DNA of 32,299 bases from Mesorhizobium sp. LSHC420B00 (GTDB taxonomy: Bacteria; Pseudomonadota; Alphaproteobacteria; Rhizobiales; Rhizobiaceae). The DNA lies in contig NZ_AYVY01000045.1 in NCBI RefSeq assembly GCF_000503055.1, positions 1 through 32,299 of the forward strand, read 5' to 3'. Each line of letters starts with the position of its first letter. Within the stretch, counting starts at the first letter, position 1. Shown here in pieces: positions 24,798-31,913 of this stretch. Under the pieces are notes generated by a model, which was not told the DNA's origin, ran no database searches, and was given only the letters and a program-made list of their open reading frames with translations. The position numbers were made by a program, and so were the translations under genes.

Positions 24798-25181
24798 TTG
24801 CAGCAAAATGCCGGCCGGAAATCTGCGCCAAGGCTGCTTGCCCTGGCGGTCGCAGAGGATTTTTTGTCGCCACAAGAGGGCGCCGATCCGGTTGCCTTCG
24901 ATTGCCAGACCTGTGGCGCCTGCTGCGCCTACTCGTCAAGATGGCCGCGCTTTTCAACCGAGGATGACGCGCAACTCGACCTTATCCCGCAAAAATACGT
25001 GGCTGCCGATGAAGCCGGCATGCGCTGCGACGGCGCGCGCTGTTCGGCACTGTGCGGCGAGGTCGGCAAGTCGACCGCCTGCGGCATCTACGAGATCCGT
25101 CCCGACGTCTGCCGCGCCTGCATGCCGGGCGATGACGACTGCCTGATGGCGCGCCTGGCTCACGGACTGCCGACGCTGTAA
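24798..25181 (+). CDS. YkgJ-family cysteine cluster protein
   Basis: Protein of 127 residues with the cysteine pattern of the YkgJ/UPF0153 group, thought to bind zinc or an iron-sulfur cluster. The ligand candidates are C36, C39, C42 and C43 (CQTCGACC), C77, C82, C86 and C95, and C105, C108 and C115 in the RPDVCRACMPGDDDC tail. The typical YEIRP box precedes the last group. The start is uncertain: a TTG at 24798 gives the full open frame and sits five bases after the previous stop, but no good ribosome site is present and a later TTG at codon 23 is possible. The function of the family is not established. It closes the small-gene cluster and is convergent with an AraC gene. Confidence 0.8.
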   Translation: MQQNAGRKSAPRLLALAVAEDFLSPQEGADPVAFDCQTCGACCAYSSRWPRFSTEDDAQLDLIPQKYVAADEAGMRCDGARCSALCGEVGKSTACGIYEIRPDVCRACMPGDDDCLMARLAHGLPTL

Positions 25182-25218
25182 TGACGCCCTCGGGCTGGCG
25201 TCTCACTTTTGAAATTCG

Positions 25219-26139
25219 TCAGTCAGATGAGCGAAAGTCGCTGCGGTAGAGGCCGGGCGATCGTCCGGTCAACCGTTTGAATGCCTGCGAGAACGACGGC
25301 ACCGACTCATATCCGACGGCGCGCCCGATCTCGCCAATGTTCTGGTTCGTTTCCCGCAGAGCCTTGGCGGCAAGGTTCATCCGCCAGCGAGTCACATAGG
25401 ACAGCGGCGGCTGTCCCACGAGTTGAGCGAAGCGACGCGCGAAGGTGGCCCGGGACTGTGCCGCGCCGCTGGCAAGGGAAGCGATAGTCCAGGGACCATC
25501 CGGCCGCTCGTGGATCAGGCGCAAAGCCTGCGCAATGCCTTTATCGCGTAAGGCGCCAAACCATCCGCCTGTTCCGAGAGGCTGATGTTCTATCCAGGCA
25601 CGCAATAAGAAGATCAACGTGCTGTCGAGAAGACGTGGGGCGACAATGTCGTGACCGCCGAGATTGCTTTTTGCTTCGACCTGCAGAAGTTCCAGGGCAA
25701 GCCGCAGCGGCTCGCTGGTGTCGATCTGATTTCGGGTCAAATGGATCAGCGGTGGAAGCAGCGAAACCATCGGATATGGTCCGACGCCGTCGAGTGAATA
25801 TCTCGCACAAAGAAGAGTTGTCGCGCCGCTCTCGCTTTTCGGTTCCAGTCCGCTCCGATTTGCGGAAAGGACGGCGGATATCGATGCCGTCGGTGCATCC
25901 GCCGGATTGCAAAGGGCATGCCCGATACCGCTCGCGACAAGGATGACGTCTCCCTCGCTTAAGCGGATCGGCTCCTTTTCACCGGCTAGCCGCAGCCAGC
26001 ATTCGCCGTTCTGTATGACGTGGATGGCGGCATTCCTTGTCGGATCGACCGAAATACCCCATGGCCGATGCAGGGTCGCGCTGCCGATCATGGCGCTGCC
26101 AAATCTCAGCGAAGCAAGAACTTCGGACAAGGCATCCAT
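25219..26139 (-). CDS. AraC family transcriptional regulator (cupin N-terminus)
   Basis: AraC-type regulator of 306 residues. The N-terminal cupin (about 5-180) begins DALSEVLASLRFGSAMI and has the HVIQNGECWLRL and SEGDVILVASGIGHAL strands that form the small-molecule pocket. The C-terminal double helix-turn-helix (about 205-300) includes WTIASLASGAAQSRATFARR, then IGEIGRAVGYESVPSFSQAF. The start at 26139 is chosen because GGAGG lies nine bases before it; the ATG three codons earlier directly abuts that site. It is divergent from an SnoaL-like gene, its probable target, with 170 bp between them. It has the same architecture as the second AraC gene at 27489-28532. The inducer is unknown. Confidence 0.92.
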   Translation of the reverse strand: MDALSEVLASLRFGSAMIGSATLHRPWGISVDPTRNAAIHVIQNGECWLRLAGEKEPIRLSEGDVILVASGIGHALCNPADAPTASISAVLSANRSGLEPKSESGATTLLCARYSLDGVGPYPMVSLLPPLIHLTRNQIDTSEPLRLALELLQVEAKSNLGGHDIVAPRLLDSTLIFLLRAWIEHQPLGTGGWFGALRDKGIAQALRLIHERPDGPWTIASLASGAAQSRATFARRFAQLVGQPPLSYVTRWRMNLAAKALRETNQNIGEIGRAVGYESVPSFSQAFKRLTGRSPGLYRSDFRSSD

Positions 26140-26309
26140 GAGAACCATCCTCCGATGATGAATCGGACAACGATATTAGACGATTGGATAAGAATCTAGC
26201 GGAATGGCATATCGACCATCTCACAAGCGTGGCTGATTATGTTGGCAATGTCGGCCTGCGGACGCTCCTGTCCACAACAGGCGGAAGCAGCCACCTCACG
26301 GAGCAAAAC

Positions 26310-26729
26310 ATGCGTGACGAACCATCAAATCCAGTTACAGCCAAGAGTCATAATTCGCTCGAAACCAACAAGACGATCGTCCTGGACTTCATCGACAAAG
26401 CAGTAAACCAAGGCAACATCGAAGCTGCTTCGATGCATTTTGGCGAACGCTACATCCAACATAATCCGAACATTGCGGATGGTGCGGACGGCTTCAAAGC
26501 CTATCTGCAGCAGCTCAAACAGTCATTTCCCCTCGTGAGGGGAGAGGTGAAGCGGATTTTTGCCGAAGGGGATTTCGTCATCGTGCACATGCACGCAAAA
26601 CGCGAACCCGAAGAGGAGGGGTTGGCCATCGTCGACATTTTCAGGCTGAACGAAAGTAAGCTCGTCGAACACTGGGAAGTTCGGCAACCCATCGCGGATA
26701 GCAAGCTGCACGCCAATAGCATGATCTGA
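26310..26729 (+). CDS. SnoaL/NTF2-like protein
   Basis: Small protein of 139 residues with the SnoaL-like branch of the NTF2 fold, a cone-shaped barrel used by polyketide cyclases, isomerases and many small enzymes. Typical features are VLDFIDKAVNQGNIEAASMH in the first helices, YIQHNPNIADGADGFKAYL, and the VDIFRLNESKLVEHWEVRQP final strands. The His/Asp residues in HNPNIADG lie where SnoaL-type proteins place catalytic residues. The start at 26310 has GGAG seven to eight bases upstream; the frame stays open 42 codons further 5' without support. It is divergent from the AraC regulator and followed by a LysE-type exporter gene. Confidence 0.85.
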   Translation: MRDEPSNPVTAKSHNSLETNKTIVLDFIDKAVNQGNIEAASMHFGERYIQHNPNIADGADGFKAYLQQLKQSFPLVRGEVKRIFAEGDFVIVHMHAKREPEEEGLAIVDIFRLNESKLVEHWEVRQPIADSKLHANSMI

Positions 26730-26815
26730 ATGCGGATAGGCTCTCAGGCTGGCTTGTGCCCGCACGTTTCGCTGATTACGCTGCCGGCGGCAGGGCCAGC
26801 ACCGGGAGACCATCT

Positions 26816-27427
26816 GTGAGCATCGAATTCCTGTTGACGTCGCTGATTGTCGTGGCTTCGCCCGGCACTGGCGTTCTCTATACGCTGAGCGCCGGGCTTT
26901 CGCGTGGTGCGCGTGCCAGCATCATTGCCGCTTTCGGCTGCACGCTCGGCATCATTCCGCATATGGCGGCCGCCATCACCGGCCTCGCGGCTCTGCTGCA
27001 CACCAGCGCCGTCGCCTTCGAGACGCTGAAATATCTCGGCGTCGCCTACCTGCTCTACATGGCCTGGAACACGCTGAAGGAGAAGGGCGGCCTGAGCGTC
27101 GACGAAAATGTCGCGCCGCGCTCGGCCGGCAAAGTGATCACTTCGGGCATCCTCATCAACATCCTCAATCCGAAGCTGTCGATCTTCTTCTTTGCCTTCC
27201 TGCCGCAATTCGTCAGCACCACCGAATCGCATGCGCTGTCGAAGATGCTGGAGCTCAGCAGCGTCTTCATGCTGCTCACCTTCGTGGTCTTTGTCGGCTA
27301 CGGCATCTTCGCGGCGTCGATCCGCAGCCATGTCGTGTCGCGACCAAAGGTGCTGACCTGGATGCGCCGCACCTTCGCCGGAGCCTTTGTCATGCTCGGC
27401 GCCAAACTGGCGCTGGCGGACCGGTAG
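26816..27427 (+). CDS. LysE/RhtB family exporter
   Basis: Inner-membrane exporter of 203 residues with six predicted helices. The family signatures are VVASPGTGVLYTLSAGLSRG near the N-terminus (the P-G-P-like entry motif), YLGVAYLLYMAWNTL, and GILINILNPKLSIFFFAFLP with the conserved NPK. Members export amino acids or homoserine lactones; the substrate here is unknown. The start is a GTG at 26816 with GGGAG eight bases upstream, since the ATG 20 codons earlier gives a non-membrane leader that is atypical for the family. It lies 86 bp after the SnoaL-like gene and may be co-regulated. A palindromic repeat follows its stop. Confidence 0.9.
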   Translation: MSIEFLLTSLIVVASPGTGVLYTLSAGLSRGARASIIAAFGCTLGIIPHMAAAITGLAALLHTSAVAFETLKYLGVAYLLYMAWNTLKEKGGLSVDENVAPRSAGKVITSGILINILNPKLSIFFFAFLPQFVSTTESHALSKMLELSSVFMLLTFVVFVGYGIFAASIRSHVVSRPKVLTWMRRTFAGAFVMLGAKLALADR

Positions 27428-27443
27428 ATCTCTTTGTTTTGAC

Positions 27444-27486
27444 GCAATTCCGGACGGAAACCGTTTCGCACCTTTCCTGGAATTGC
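27444..27486. repeat. Rhizobial palindromic repeat between convergent genes
   Basis: Outer 8-bp arms GCAATTCC (27444-27451) and GGAATTGC (27479-27486), with inner arms GGAAA (27456-27460) and TTTCC (27473-27477). From memory, this CAATTCCGGACGGAAA...TTTCCTGGAATTG element is frequent between genes in Mesorhizobium-type genomes. It separates the convergent LysE and AraC genes and may act as a transcription barrier. Confidence 0.65.
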
Positions 27487-27488
27487 TC

Positions 27489-28532
27489 TTACCGCTGCGG
27501 ATCGGCGGGTCCGCCTTCGGTTTCGGGAGCCTCGCCGCCGCCGAAACCGGGCGCAGCGCGAACACCCAGCCGCCAGGCCGATGGGGGGACGCCGATCATC
27601 TTCTTGAAGGCACGGCTGAACGCCGCCTCGGACTCGTAGCCGATTTCCGCCGCTATGTTTGCGACGTTGCTGTTGCCGGTGCTGAGCAGTTCCGAGGCAA
27701 TCTGCATCCGCCATTTGGCGAGATAGTGCACCGGCGGCATCCCGACGAGCCTGGTGAAACGCTCGGCGAGCACGGTGCGCGACAGCGCGGCCTCCTTCGC
27801 CAGCGCCTCCACGGTCCAATTGTGCTCGGGCCGATCGTGGATCAGCGCCAGCGCCTTGCCCAGGTGCGGGTCGCGCAGGCCCGCCAGCCAGCCGGTGTGT
27901 TGCGGTGGAAGCGACTCCACATAGCGGCGCAGGACGTCGACGAACATGAGCTCGCTGAGCTTGGTGAGCACGGTCTCGCTGCCAGCCCGCTTTTCCGCCA
28001 CTTCCGAGACTGCCAATCTGATGAATTGGCCAAGCCAGCCGGCATCGCCTTTCACGTCCCCGGCCTTGATCACCGGGGGCAATGCATCGAGCAGCGGATT
28101 GAATGGCTGTGCGTCGCAGGCAAGATAACCGCAAACGAGCCTAGCCGAGATCGACCCGTCGCTGCCATGGTTGATGTGGAACGGCATTTGGCTGGCGGAC
28201 GCGATCTCCAGGACATCGGCGGTCGGAGGATCGGCCGCGAGCTCGGGATTGCTCGACATGATGTGCGGGTCGCTGTGGGTGAAGACCACGACTTCGCCGG
28301 CCTCCACCGCGATCGCCTCCTTGCCCACGATGCGAGCAAAGCAACGGCCGGCCGTCACCACGTGATAGGAAATCAGGTGGTCCGCGCCGGGCAGGATCTT
28401 CGGCAGTATCGATGACGGGGCAGGCGAGCAGACGGCCCATGGATCCTGAGCCTTGATGTCGAAAAACGTCGCGCCGGTGAGACGCACCTTTTTCAAGAGG
28501 TCAGACAGAGCGTCCCCGGCCATTCCATCCAT
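27489..28532 (-). CDS. AraC family transcriptional regulator (cupin N-terminus, second)
   Basis: AraC-type regulator of 347 residues, similar in layout to the one at 25219-26139. The cupin half begins DALSDLLKKVRLTGATFFDI and includes ISYHVVTAGRCFARIVG and VEAGEVVVFTHSDPHIM. The C-terminal helix-turn-helix pair includes WTVEALAKEAALSRTVLAER, then VANIAAEIGYESEAAFSRAF. The final 25 residues are a Gly/Glu/Pro-rich tail absent from the paralogue. Two close start codons exist: 28532 (after ACGGGAC) and 28523; the first is used. It is divergent from the GFA-type gene at 28717, its probable target, across a 184-bp region in which I see no clear symmetric site. Confidence 0.92.
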   Translation of the reverse strand: MDGMAGDALSDLLKKVRLTGATFFDIKAQDPWAVCSPAPSSILPKILPGADHLISYHVVTAGRCFARIVGKEAIAVEAGEVVVFTHSDPHIMSSNPELAADPPTADVLEIASASQMPFHINHGSDGSISARLVCGYLACDAQPFNPLLDALPPVIKAGDVKGDAGWLGQFIRLAVSEVAEKRAGSETVLTKLSELMFVDVLRRYVESLPPQHTGWLAGLRDPHLGKALALIHDRPEHNWTVEALAKEAALSRTVLAERFTRLVGMPPVHYLAKWRMQIASELLSTGNSNVANIAAEIGYESEAAFSRAFKKMIGVPPSAWRLGVRAAPGFGGGEAPETEGGPADPQR

Positions 28533-28716
28533 GTCCCGTAAGTTGCGCGGCAACCCGGCGCGACATCCCTTTCGAGTTCCGGACGCGCTGTCAAGTGAGG
28601 CGGACGCCCCGTCATTCCGTTCATTGCCGGAAGCTTTAAACCCCGTCGGCGCTGAGCTCTGTCTCAAATCAGCTGCTGAGCGCAGTCGAACTCAAGAAAA
28701 ATGAGGGATCTAAGTC

Positions 28717-29142
28717 ATGACGGTACATAAGGGCGGATGTTTTTGCGGCGCCGTGGAAATCGAAGTGCACGGAGCGGCCGAGGCGATGGGCTACTGCCAT
28801 TGCAGTTCCTGTCGTTCGTGGTCGGCGTCTCCCGTGAACGCGTTCACGCTGTGGAAGCCGGAAAACGTCAAGGTCACCAAGGGCGAGGAGTTCCTGTCCG
28901 GCTTCGAGAAGTCCAACATGAGCGACCGTCAGTTCTGCACGAAGTGCGGCGGCCATCTGATGACCGATCATCCGCCGCTCGGACTGGTAGACGTCTATGC
29001 GGCCACGATACCGACGGTGAAGTTCACGCCGGGGGTTCATGTCAACTACGCCGAGACGGTCCTGCCGATGAAGGACGGATTGCCGAAGCTGAAAGACTTC
29101 CCCGCCGAACTCGGGGGCTCGGGTGTGAGCGTGCCGGAGTAA
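28717..29142 (+). CDS. GFA / CENP-V domain zinc protein
   Basis: Glutathione-dependent formaldehyde-activating (GFA, CENP-V) family protein of 141 residues. The structural zinc ligands follow the family: C8 and C10 in GGCFCGAV, C27, C29 and C32 in YCHCSSC, and C74 and C77 in FCTKCGGHL. The founding member speeds formation of S-hydroxymethylglutathione, but most homologues have no proven activity, so formaldehyde detoxification is only a possibility. The start at 28717 has GAGGGA about nine bases upstream. It faces the AraC regulator and is followed after 54 bp by the remnant of an OsmC-like gene, so it may once have led a longer operon. Confidence 0.9.
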   Translation: MTVHKGGCFCGAVEIEVHGAAEAMGYCHCSSCRSWSASPVNAFTLWKPENVKVTKGEEFLSGFEKSNMSDRQFCTKCGGHLMTDHPPLGLVDVYAATIPTVKFTPGVHVNYAETVLPMKDGLPKLKDFPAELGGSGVSVPE

Positions 29143-29196
29143 CCCGGCAATGACACACGATTTCGAACAGCGACATCTCACGACTGGAGAATATGC

Positions 29197-29280
29197 ATGG
29201 ACATCACGACATTGCGCGCCGCGCAGGAGCCGATCAAGGATCTATATCGCAAGGATGCGCGCGCGGTGCAGCTTGGCTGA
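29197..29280 (+). pseudogene. Remnant of an OsmC-family gene (N-terminus only)
   Basis: An ATG preceded by GGAGA about eight bases upstream opens a frame of 27 codons (MDITTLRAAQEPIKDLYRKD and seven more) before a TGA. The sequence resembles the N-terminus of one OsmC-family subgroup, where an ALRxxQxPIKxxYRxD helix precedes the conserved domain. That domain, with its two cysteines, is absent downstream: the next gene begins on the other strand 22 bp later. A 3' deletion is the simplest reading. A 7-bp inverted repeat (GCTTGGC/GCCAAGC, 29271-29301) spans the junction. It could instead be a real 27-residue peptide. The assignment rests on memory of the family pattern. Confidence 0.5.
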
Positions 29281-29302
29281 CGGCAGCTTGTCGCGCCAAG
29301 CG

Positions 29303-29689
29303 CTATCCCTTCACGTAGCCCCTGGCCTCGACAATCTGCCCGTCCGCCACGCGCATCAGGTTGACGCCGCGCAGCGAATTGCCGTCGGCCATCCAGTAGC
29401 GCCAGCGGATCGTCGCCCGGTCGCCGGCGACGAAGGTTTCTTCGATGTCGAAGCGCGTGCCGCGTCCGGTCGCGATCGCCGACCACAGTTCGACGCAGGC
29501 GCCCTTGCCGATGCGGCGGGCGCCGTCCGGGGCCGGCGTGGTGTTCTCGATCACGCAATCTTCCGCCACCAGATCGTCGAGCGCCGACGGGTCGTGGCGC
29601 TGGAAGACGTCGTTGTAGCGCCGCATGATCTCGGCCGTCTCGGCGGAGCGTTTGGCCGCGGCGATGTCGATGATGAGTTCCTGTGTCAT
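29303..29689 (-). CDS. NTF2-like (SnoaL/SgcJ) domain protein
   Basis: Small protein of 128 residues with the NTF2-like fold. The first helices read AEIMRRYNDVFQRHDPSALD, followed by LVAEDCVIENTTPAPDGARR, RFDIEETFVAGDRATIRWRYWM and the closing LMRVADGQIVEARGYVKG. This is a common pattern for stand-alone ketosteroid-isomerase-like proteins, whose substrates are rarely known. The start at 29689 follows AGGA at a suitable distance; an in-frame ATG lies ten codons upstream and overlaps the OsmC gene end. It lies 16 bp after the OsmC gene on the same strand and is the last member of an apparent three-gene operon. Confidence 0.85.
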   Translation of the reverse strand: MTQELIIDIAAAKRSAETAEIMRRYNDVFQRHDPSALDDLVAEDCVIENTTPAPDGARRIGKGACVELWSAIATGRGTRFDIEETFVAGDRATIRWRYWMADGNSLRGVNLMRVADGQIVEARGYVKG

Positions 29690-29705
29690 TGGATATTCCT
29701 TCCCT

Positions 29706-30152
29706 TCAGTGATCAGCAACGGTTTCGACGAGGCGGGCCTTGAGCGTGATCGCCGCGACGCCGGCCAGCGCCCGCGACACGAGGCAGCTCTCCTTGGCCG
29801 TCTGCGCCAGCCGCTCGAAATCCCCGGCAGCCAGCCCGGCCACGCTTGCCTCCGTCTCCAACTCGATACGGGTGATCGTCGGTCCGGCCGCGGTGGCGCC
29901 GAGATGCGCTTTCGCGATCGTGTGAATGCGTGCGGGAGTATAACCTTCGCGGCCCAGGATGGCGCTCAGCGCCATCGAGAAGCAGCCGGCATGCGCCGCC
30001 GCGATCAATTCCTCCGGGTTGGTGCCGGGACCGTTCTCGAAACGCGACGGGAAGGAGTAGGCGCCTTCGAATACGCCGCTGCCTAGCCTCAGCCGGCCCG
30101 AACCTTCTTTCAACGATCCCTGCCATTGGGCCTCTGCTTCACGAATGGTCAT
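29706..30152 (-). CDS. OsmC-family peroxiredoxin
   Basis: OsmC/Ohr-type thiol peroxidase of 148 residues that reduces organic hydroperoxides. The two reactive cysteines are C57 in AAAHAGCFSMALS and C123 in ESCLVSRAL, the positions typical of OsmC. FENGPGTNPEELIAAAHAG is the family hallmark and places it in the OsmC rather than the Ohr subgroup. It acts in the cytoplasm, usually with lipoyl or other dithiol reductants. It lies 52 bp downstream of the MDR oxidoreductase gene and 16 bp before the NTF2-like gene, so a shared message is likely, controlled by the LmrA/YxaF-type TetR regulator upstream. Confidence 0.93.
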   Translation of the reverse strand: MTIREAEAQWQGSLKEGSGRLRLGSGVFEGAYSFPSRFENGPGTNPEELIAAAHAGCFSMALSAILGREGYTPARIHTIAKAHLGATAAGPTITRIELETEASVAGLAAGDFERLAQTAKESCLVSRALAGVAAITLKARLVETVADH

Positions 30153-30204
30153 TGTGTCTCTCCTTTGATTTGAGGGGGTCGATCAGATTTTGGGGGCGAA
30201 CCAG

Positions 30205-31215
30205 TCAGGCGCCGTCGACGACCACTTTCCCGAAGACGTCGCCTTGCTGGAAATAACGGTAGGCGTCTTGGGCCTCGTCGAAGGCGAACACCTTGTCGAT
30301 GACAGGCTTAAGCCGATGCACCGAGATGGCGCGCAGCATGGCTTCGAGGTTGGTGCGATTGCCGACGAAGAGGCGGCTGATGGTGGCGAGGCTGCGCTGG
30401 TAGACCGGGCCGGGGATCTGCACCGTCCCGCCTTTCGCATCCTGTATGGTGAGAAGCACGATGCGCCCGTAAAGCGCGCAGGCGATCATCGATTGCGCGA
30501 AGGTCGGCGGGCCGCCGGTCTCGACGACGAGGTCGATGCCACCGGTTTGCTCGCGCACAGCTGCACCCCATTCCGGCATGTCGGCCGTCGAGACGACGAG
30601 GTCGGCGCCCAGCGCCCGCAGCCGGTCCAGCTTCTCGCCGCGCGAGCTGACGGCCACGACCCGGCAGCCGAGCAGCTTGGCGAATTGCAGCGCAAACAGC
30701 GCGACGCCACCTGAACCGATGACCAGAACCCACTGCCCGGGCTTCGGCATCTCGGCCGCCGTCACGGCATTCCAAGCGGTCAGGCCGGCACAGGTCAGTG
30801 TCGCCGCTTGATGCCAGTCGAGATGATCGGGAAGCCACACCGCCCATTGCTCGTCGAGCACCGCGTATTCAGTCAGCATCCCGTCCAGCGTGCAGCCAAG
30901 CTGGTCGATCAGCCCGGCATTGATGCGGCCATCAATCCAGCGTGCAAAATAGCTGCCGGTGATGCGGTCGCCGGCGGCAAAGCGGGTGACGGCATCTCCG
31001 ACGGCAACGACTTCCCCGGCACCGTCGCTCAGCGGGATAACGCCTTGGCGCGGCGTCAGCGGATAGGTGCCGTTGAGGATCATCGTATCGCGGCGGTTGA
31101 GCGATGTGGCGCGGACACGCACGACGATCTCGTGCGGCTTCGGCGTCGGCTGCGTCCCGTCGCGCATCACCAGGCACTTGGTCACGCCGGTTCCTTCAAG
31201 ACGATAACTACGCAT
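30205..31215 (-). CDS. MDR superfamily NAD(P)-dependent alcohol dehydrogenase
   Basis: Medium-chain dehydrogenase/reductase of 336 residues. The GroES-like half has LNRRDTMILNGTYPLTPRQG and IPLSDGAGEVVAVGDAV; the Rossmann half has the nucleotide loop GSGGVALFALQFAK (about 166-179) after VLVI. The usual catalytic-zinc cysteine and the four structural-zinc cysteines are lacking, so it belongs with the zinc-free, quinone-oxidoreductase-like members; the pattern best fits the group I know as MDR7. The substrate is unknown. The start at 31215 has GAGGGG four bases upstream. It is the first gene of the MDR-OsmC-NTF2 unit and diverges from the TetR regulator across two operator-like boxes. Confidence 0.92.
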   Translation of the reverse strand: MRSYRLEGTGVTKCLVMRDGTQPTPKPHEIVVRVRATSLNRRDTMILNGTYPLTPRQGVIPLSDGAGEVVAVGDAVTRFAAGDRITGSYFARWIDGRINAGLIDQLGCTLDGMLTEYAVLDEQWAVWLPDHLDWHQAATLTCAGLTAWNAVTAAEMPKPGQWVLVIGSGGVALFALQFAKLLGCRVVAVSSRGEKLDRLRALGADLVVSTADMPEWGAAVREQTGGIDLVVETGGPPTFAQSMIACALYGRIVLLTIQDAKGGTVQIPGPVYQRSLATISRLFVGNRTNLEAMLRAISVHRLKPVIDKVFAFDEAQDAYRYFQQGDVFGKVVVDGA

Positions 31216-31232
31216 TCGCCCCTCGCTGATAT

Positions 31233-31250
31233 ATAGACTGATCTACATAT
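31233..31250. promoter_or_regulatory. LmrA/YxaF-type box 1
   Basis: ATAGACTGATCTACATAT resembles the 18-base box I remember for the Bacillus LmrA/YxaF regulators (ATAGACC-R-GTC followed by an AT-rich end), with about three differences. It lies 18 bp upstream of the MDR start codon, 21 bp before box 2. Confidence 0.55.
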
Positions 31251-31253
31251 TAT

Positions 31254-31271
31254 ATAGACCGGTTGTCATAT
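31254..31271. promoter_or_regulatory. LmrA/YxaF-type box 2
   Basis: ATAGACCGGTTGTCATAT has the same ATAGAC start and AT-rich end as box 1 and keeps the full ATAGACCGGT core of the remembered LmrA/YxaF consensus. The two boxes are 21 bp apart, two helical turns, which suggests two repressor dimers on one face of the DNA. Confidence 0.6.
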
Positions 31272-31313
31272 TCGAGGCAAGGCCTATAATGCTCATTCCT
31301 GACAGAGGTTGAC

Positions 31314-31913
31314 ATGGCGAACGACACCCGCATCCGCATACTCGAGACAACGGCGCTGCTGCTGAGGCAGCGCGGCTACCACGGCACGTCGCTCAACGAC
31401 ATATTGAGCGCCTCAGGCGCACCGAGAGGCTCGCTCTACTTCCACTTTCCGGGCGGCAAGGATCAGCTGGTCGTCGAGGTTACGCGCGATAGCGTCGCCG
31501 ATGTGACGCAGAGGCTGGACGCCGCGCTCGCTGCCGAAAAAGATCCGGCGGTGGCGGTCCACCACATCTACCAATCGGTCGCGCGCATGCTGGAAGACAA
31601 CCAGTTCACGCTCGGTTGCCCGATCGCGCCCGTGGTGTTGGATTGGCCGACCGACATGCCGGAGTTGGCTGAGTTGTGCCGGTCGGCCTTCGAGCAATGG
31701 ATAGGCCTGCTCAGGGCGGCCTTCGTCAGGGCAGGGGTGCCCGAGCGCCGCGCGCACGCGCTGGCGCTGCTGGTCGAATCATCGCTGGAAGGGCTGATGG
31801 TGATCGCACGCGCCACCCGCGACCGCGCCCCGGTGCTGGCGGTAGCCGATGAGGTCGCGGCGCTGATTGAGGGGGCATTGCCGGCGAAAGAGATCGCAGT
31901 CACGGCGCATTGA
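31314..31913 (+). CDS. TetR regulator, LmrA/YxaF type
   Basis: TetR-family regulator of 199 residues. The helix-turn-helix domain (about 5-55) has LLLRQRGYHGTSLNDILSAS followed by GAPRGSLYFHFPGGKDQLVV, the wording typical of the LmrA/YxaF branch. Its ligand domain keeps the TLGCPIAPVVLDW block of that branch. LmrA and YxaF of Bacillus respond to flavonoids and antibiotics; a plant-derived flavonoid would suit a rhizobium, but that is inference. The start at 31314 has AGAGG six bases upstream. It is divergent from the MDR gene, and the two tandem boxes lie between them, so it should repress that operon and itself. Confidence 0.93.
   Translation: MANDTRIRILETTALLLRQRGYHGTSLNDILSASGAPRGSLYFHFPGGKDQLVVEVTRDSVADVTQRLDAALAAEKDPAVAVHHIYQSVARMLEDNQFTLGCPIAPVVLDWPTDMPELAELCRSAFEQWIGLLRAAFVRAGVPERRAHALALLVESSLEGLMVIARATRDRAPVLAVADEVAALIEGALPAKEIAVTAH

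Noticed and set aside
26527..26542. CCCCTC-GT-GAGGGG hairpin inside the SnoaL-like gene
   Set aside because: Short, within coding sequence in frame with conserved residues; probably chance, or too small to assign to a repeat family.
27298..28134. Minus-strand open frame (278 codons) overlapping the LysE and AraC genes
   Set aside because: Arg/Ala-rich shadow of the real AraC gene in another frame.
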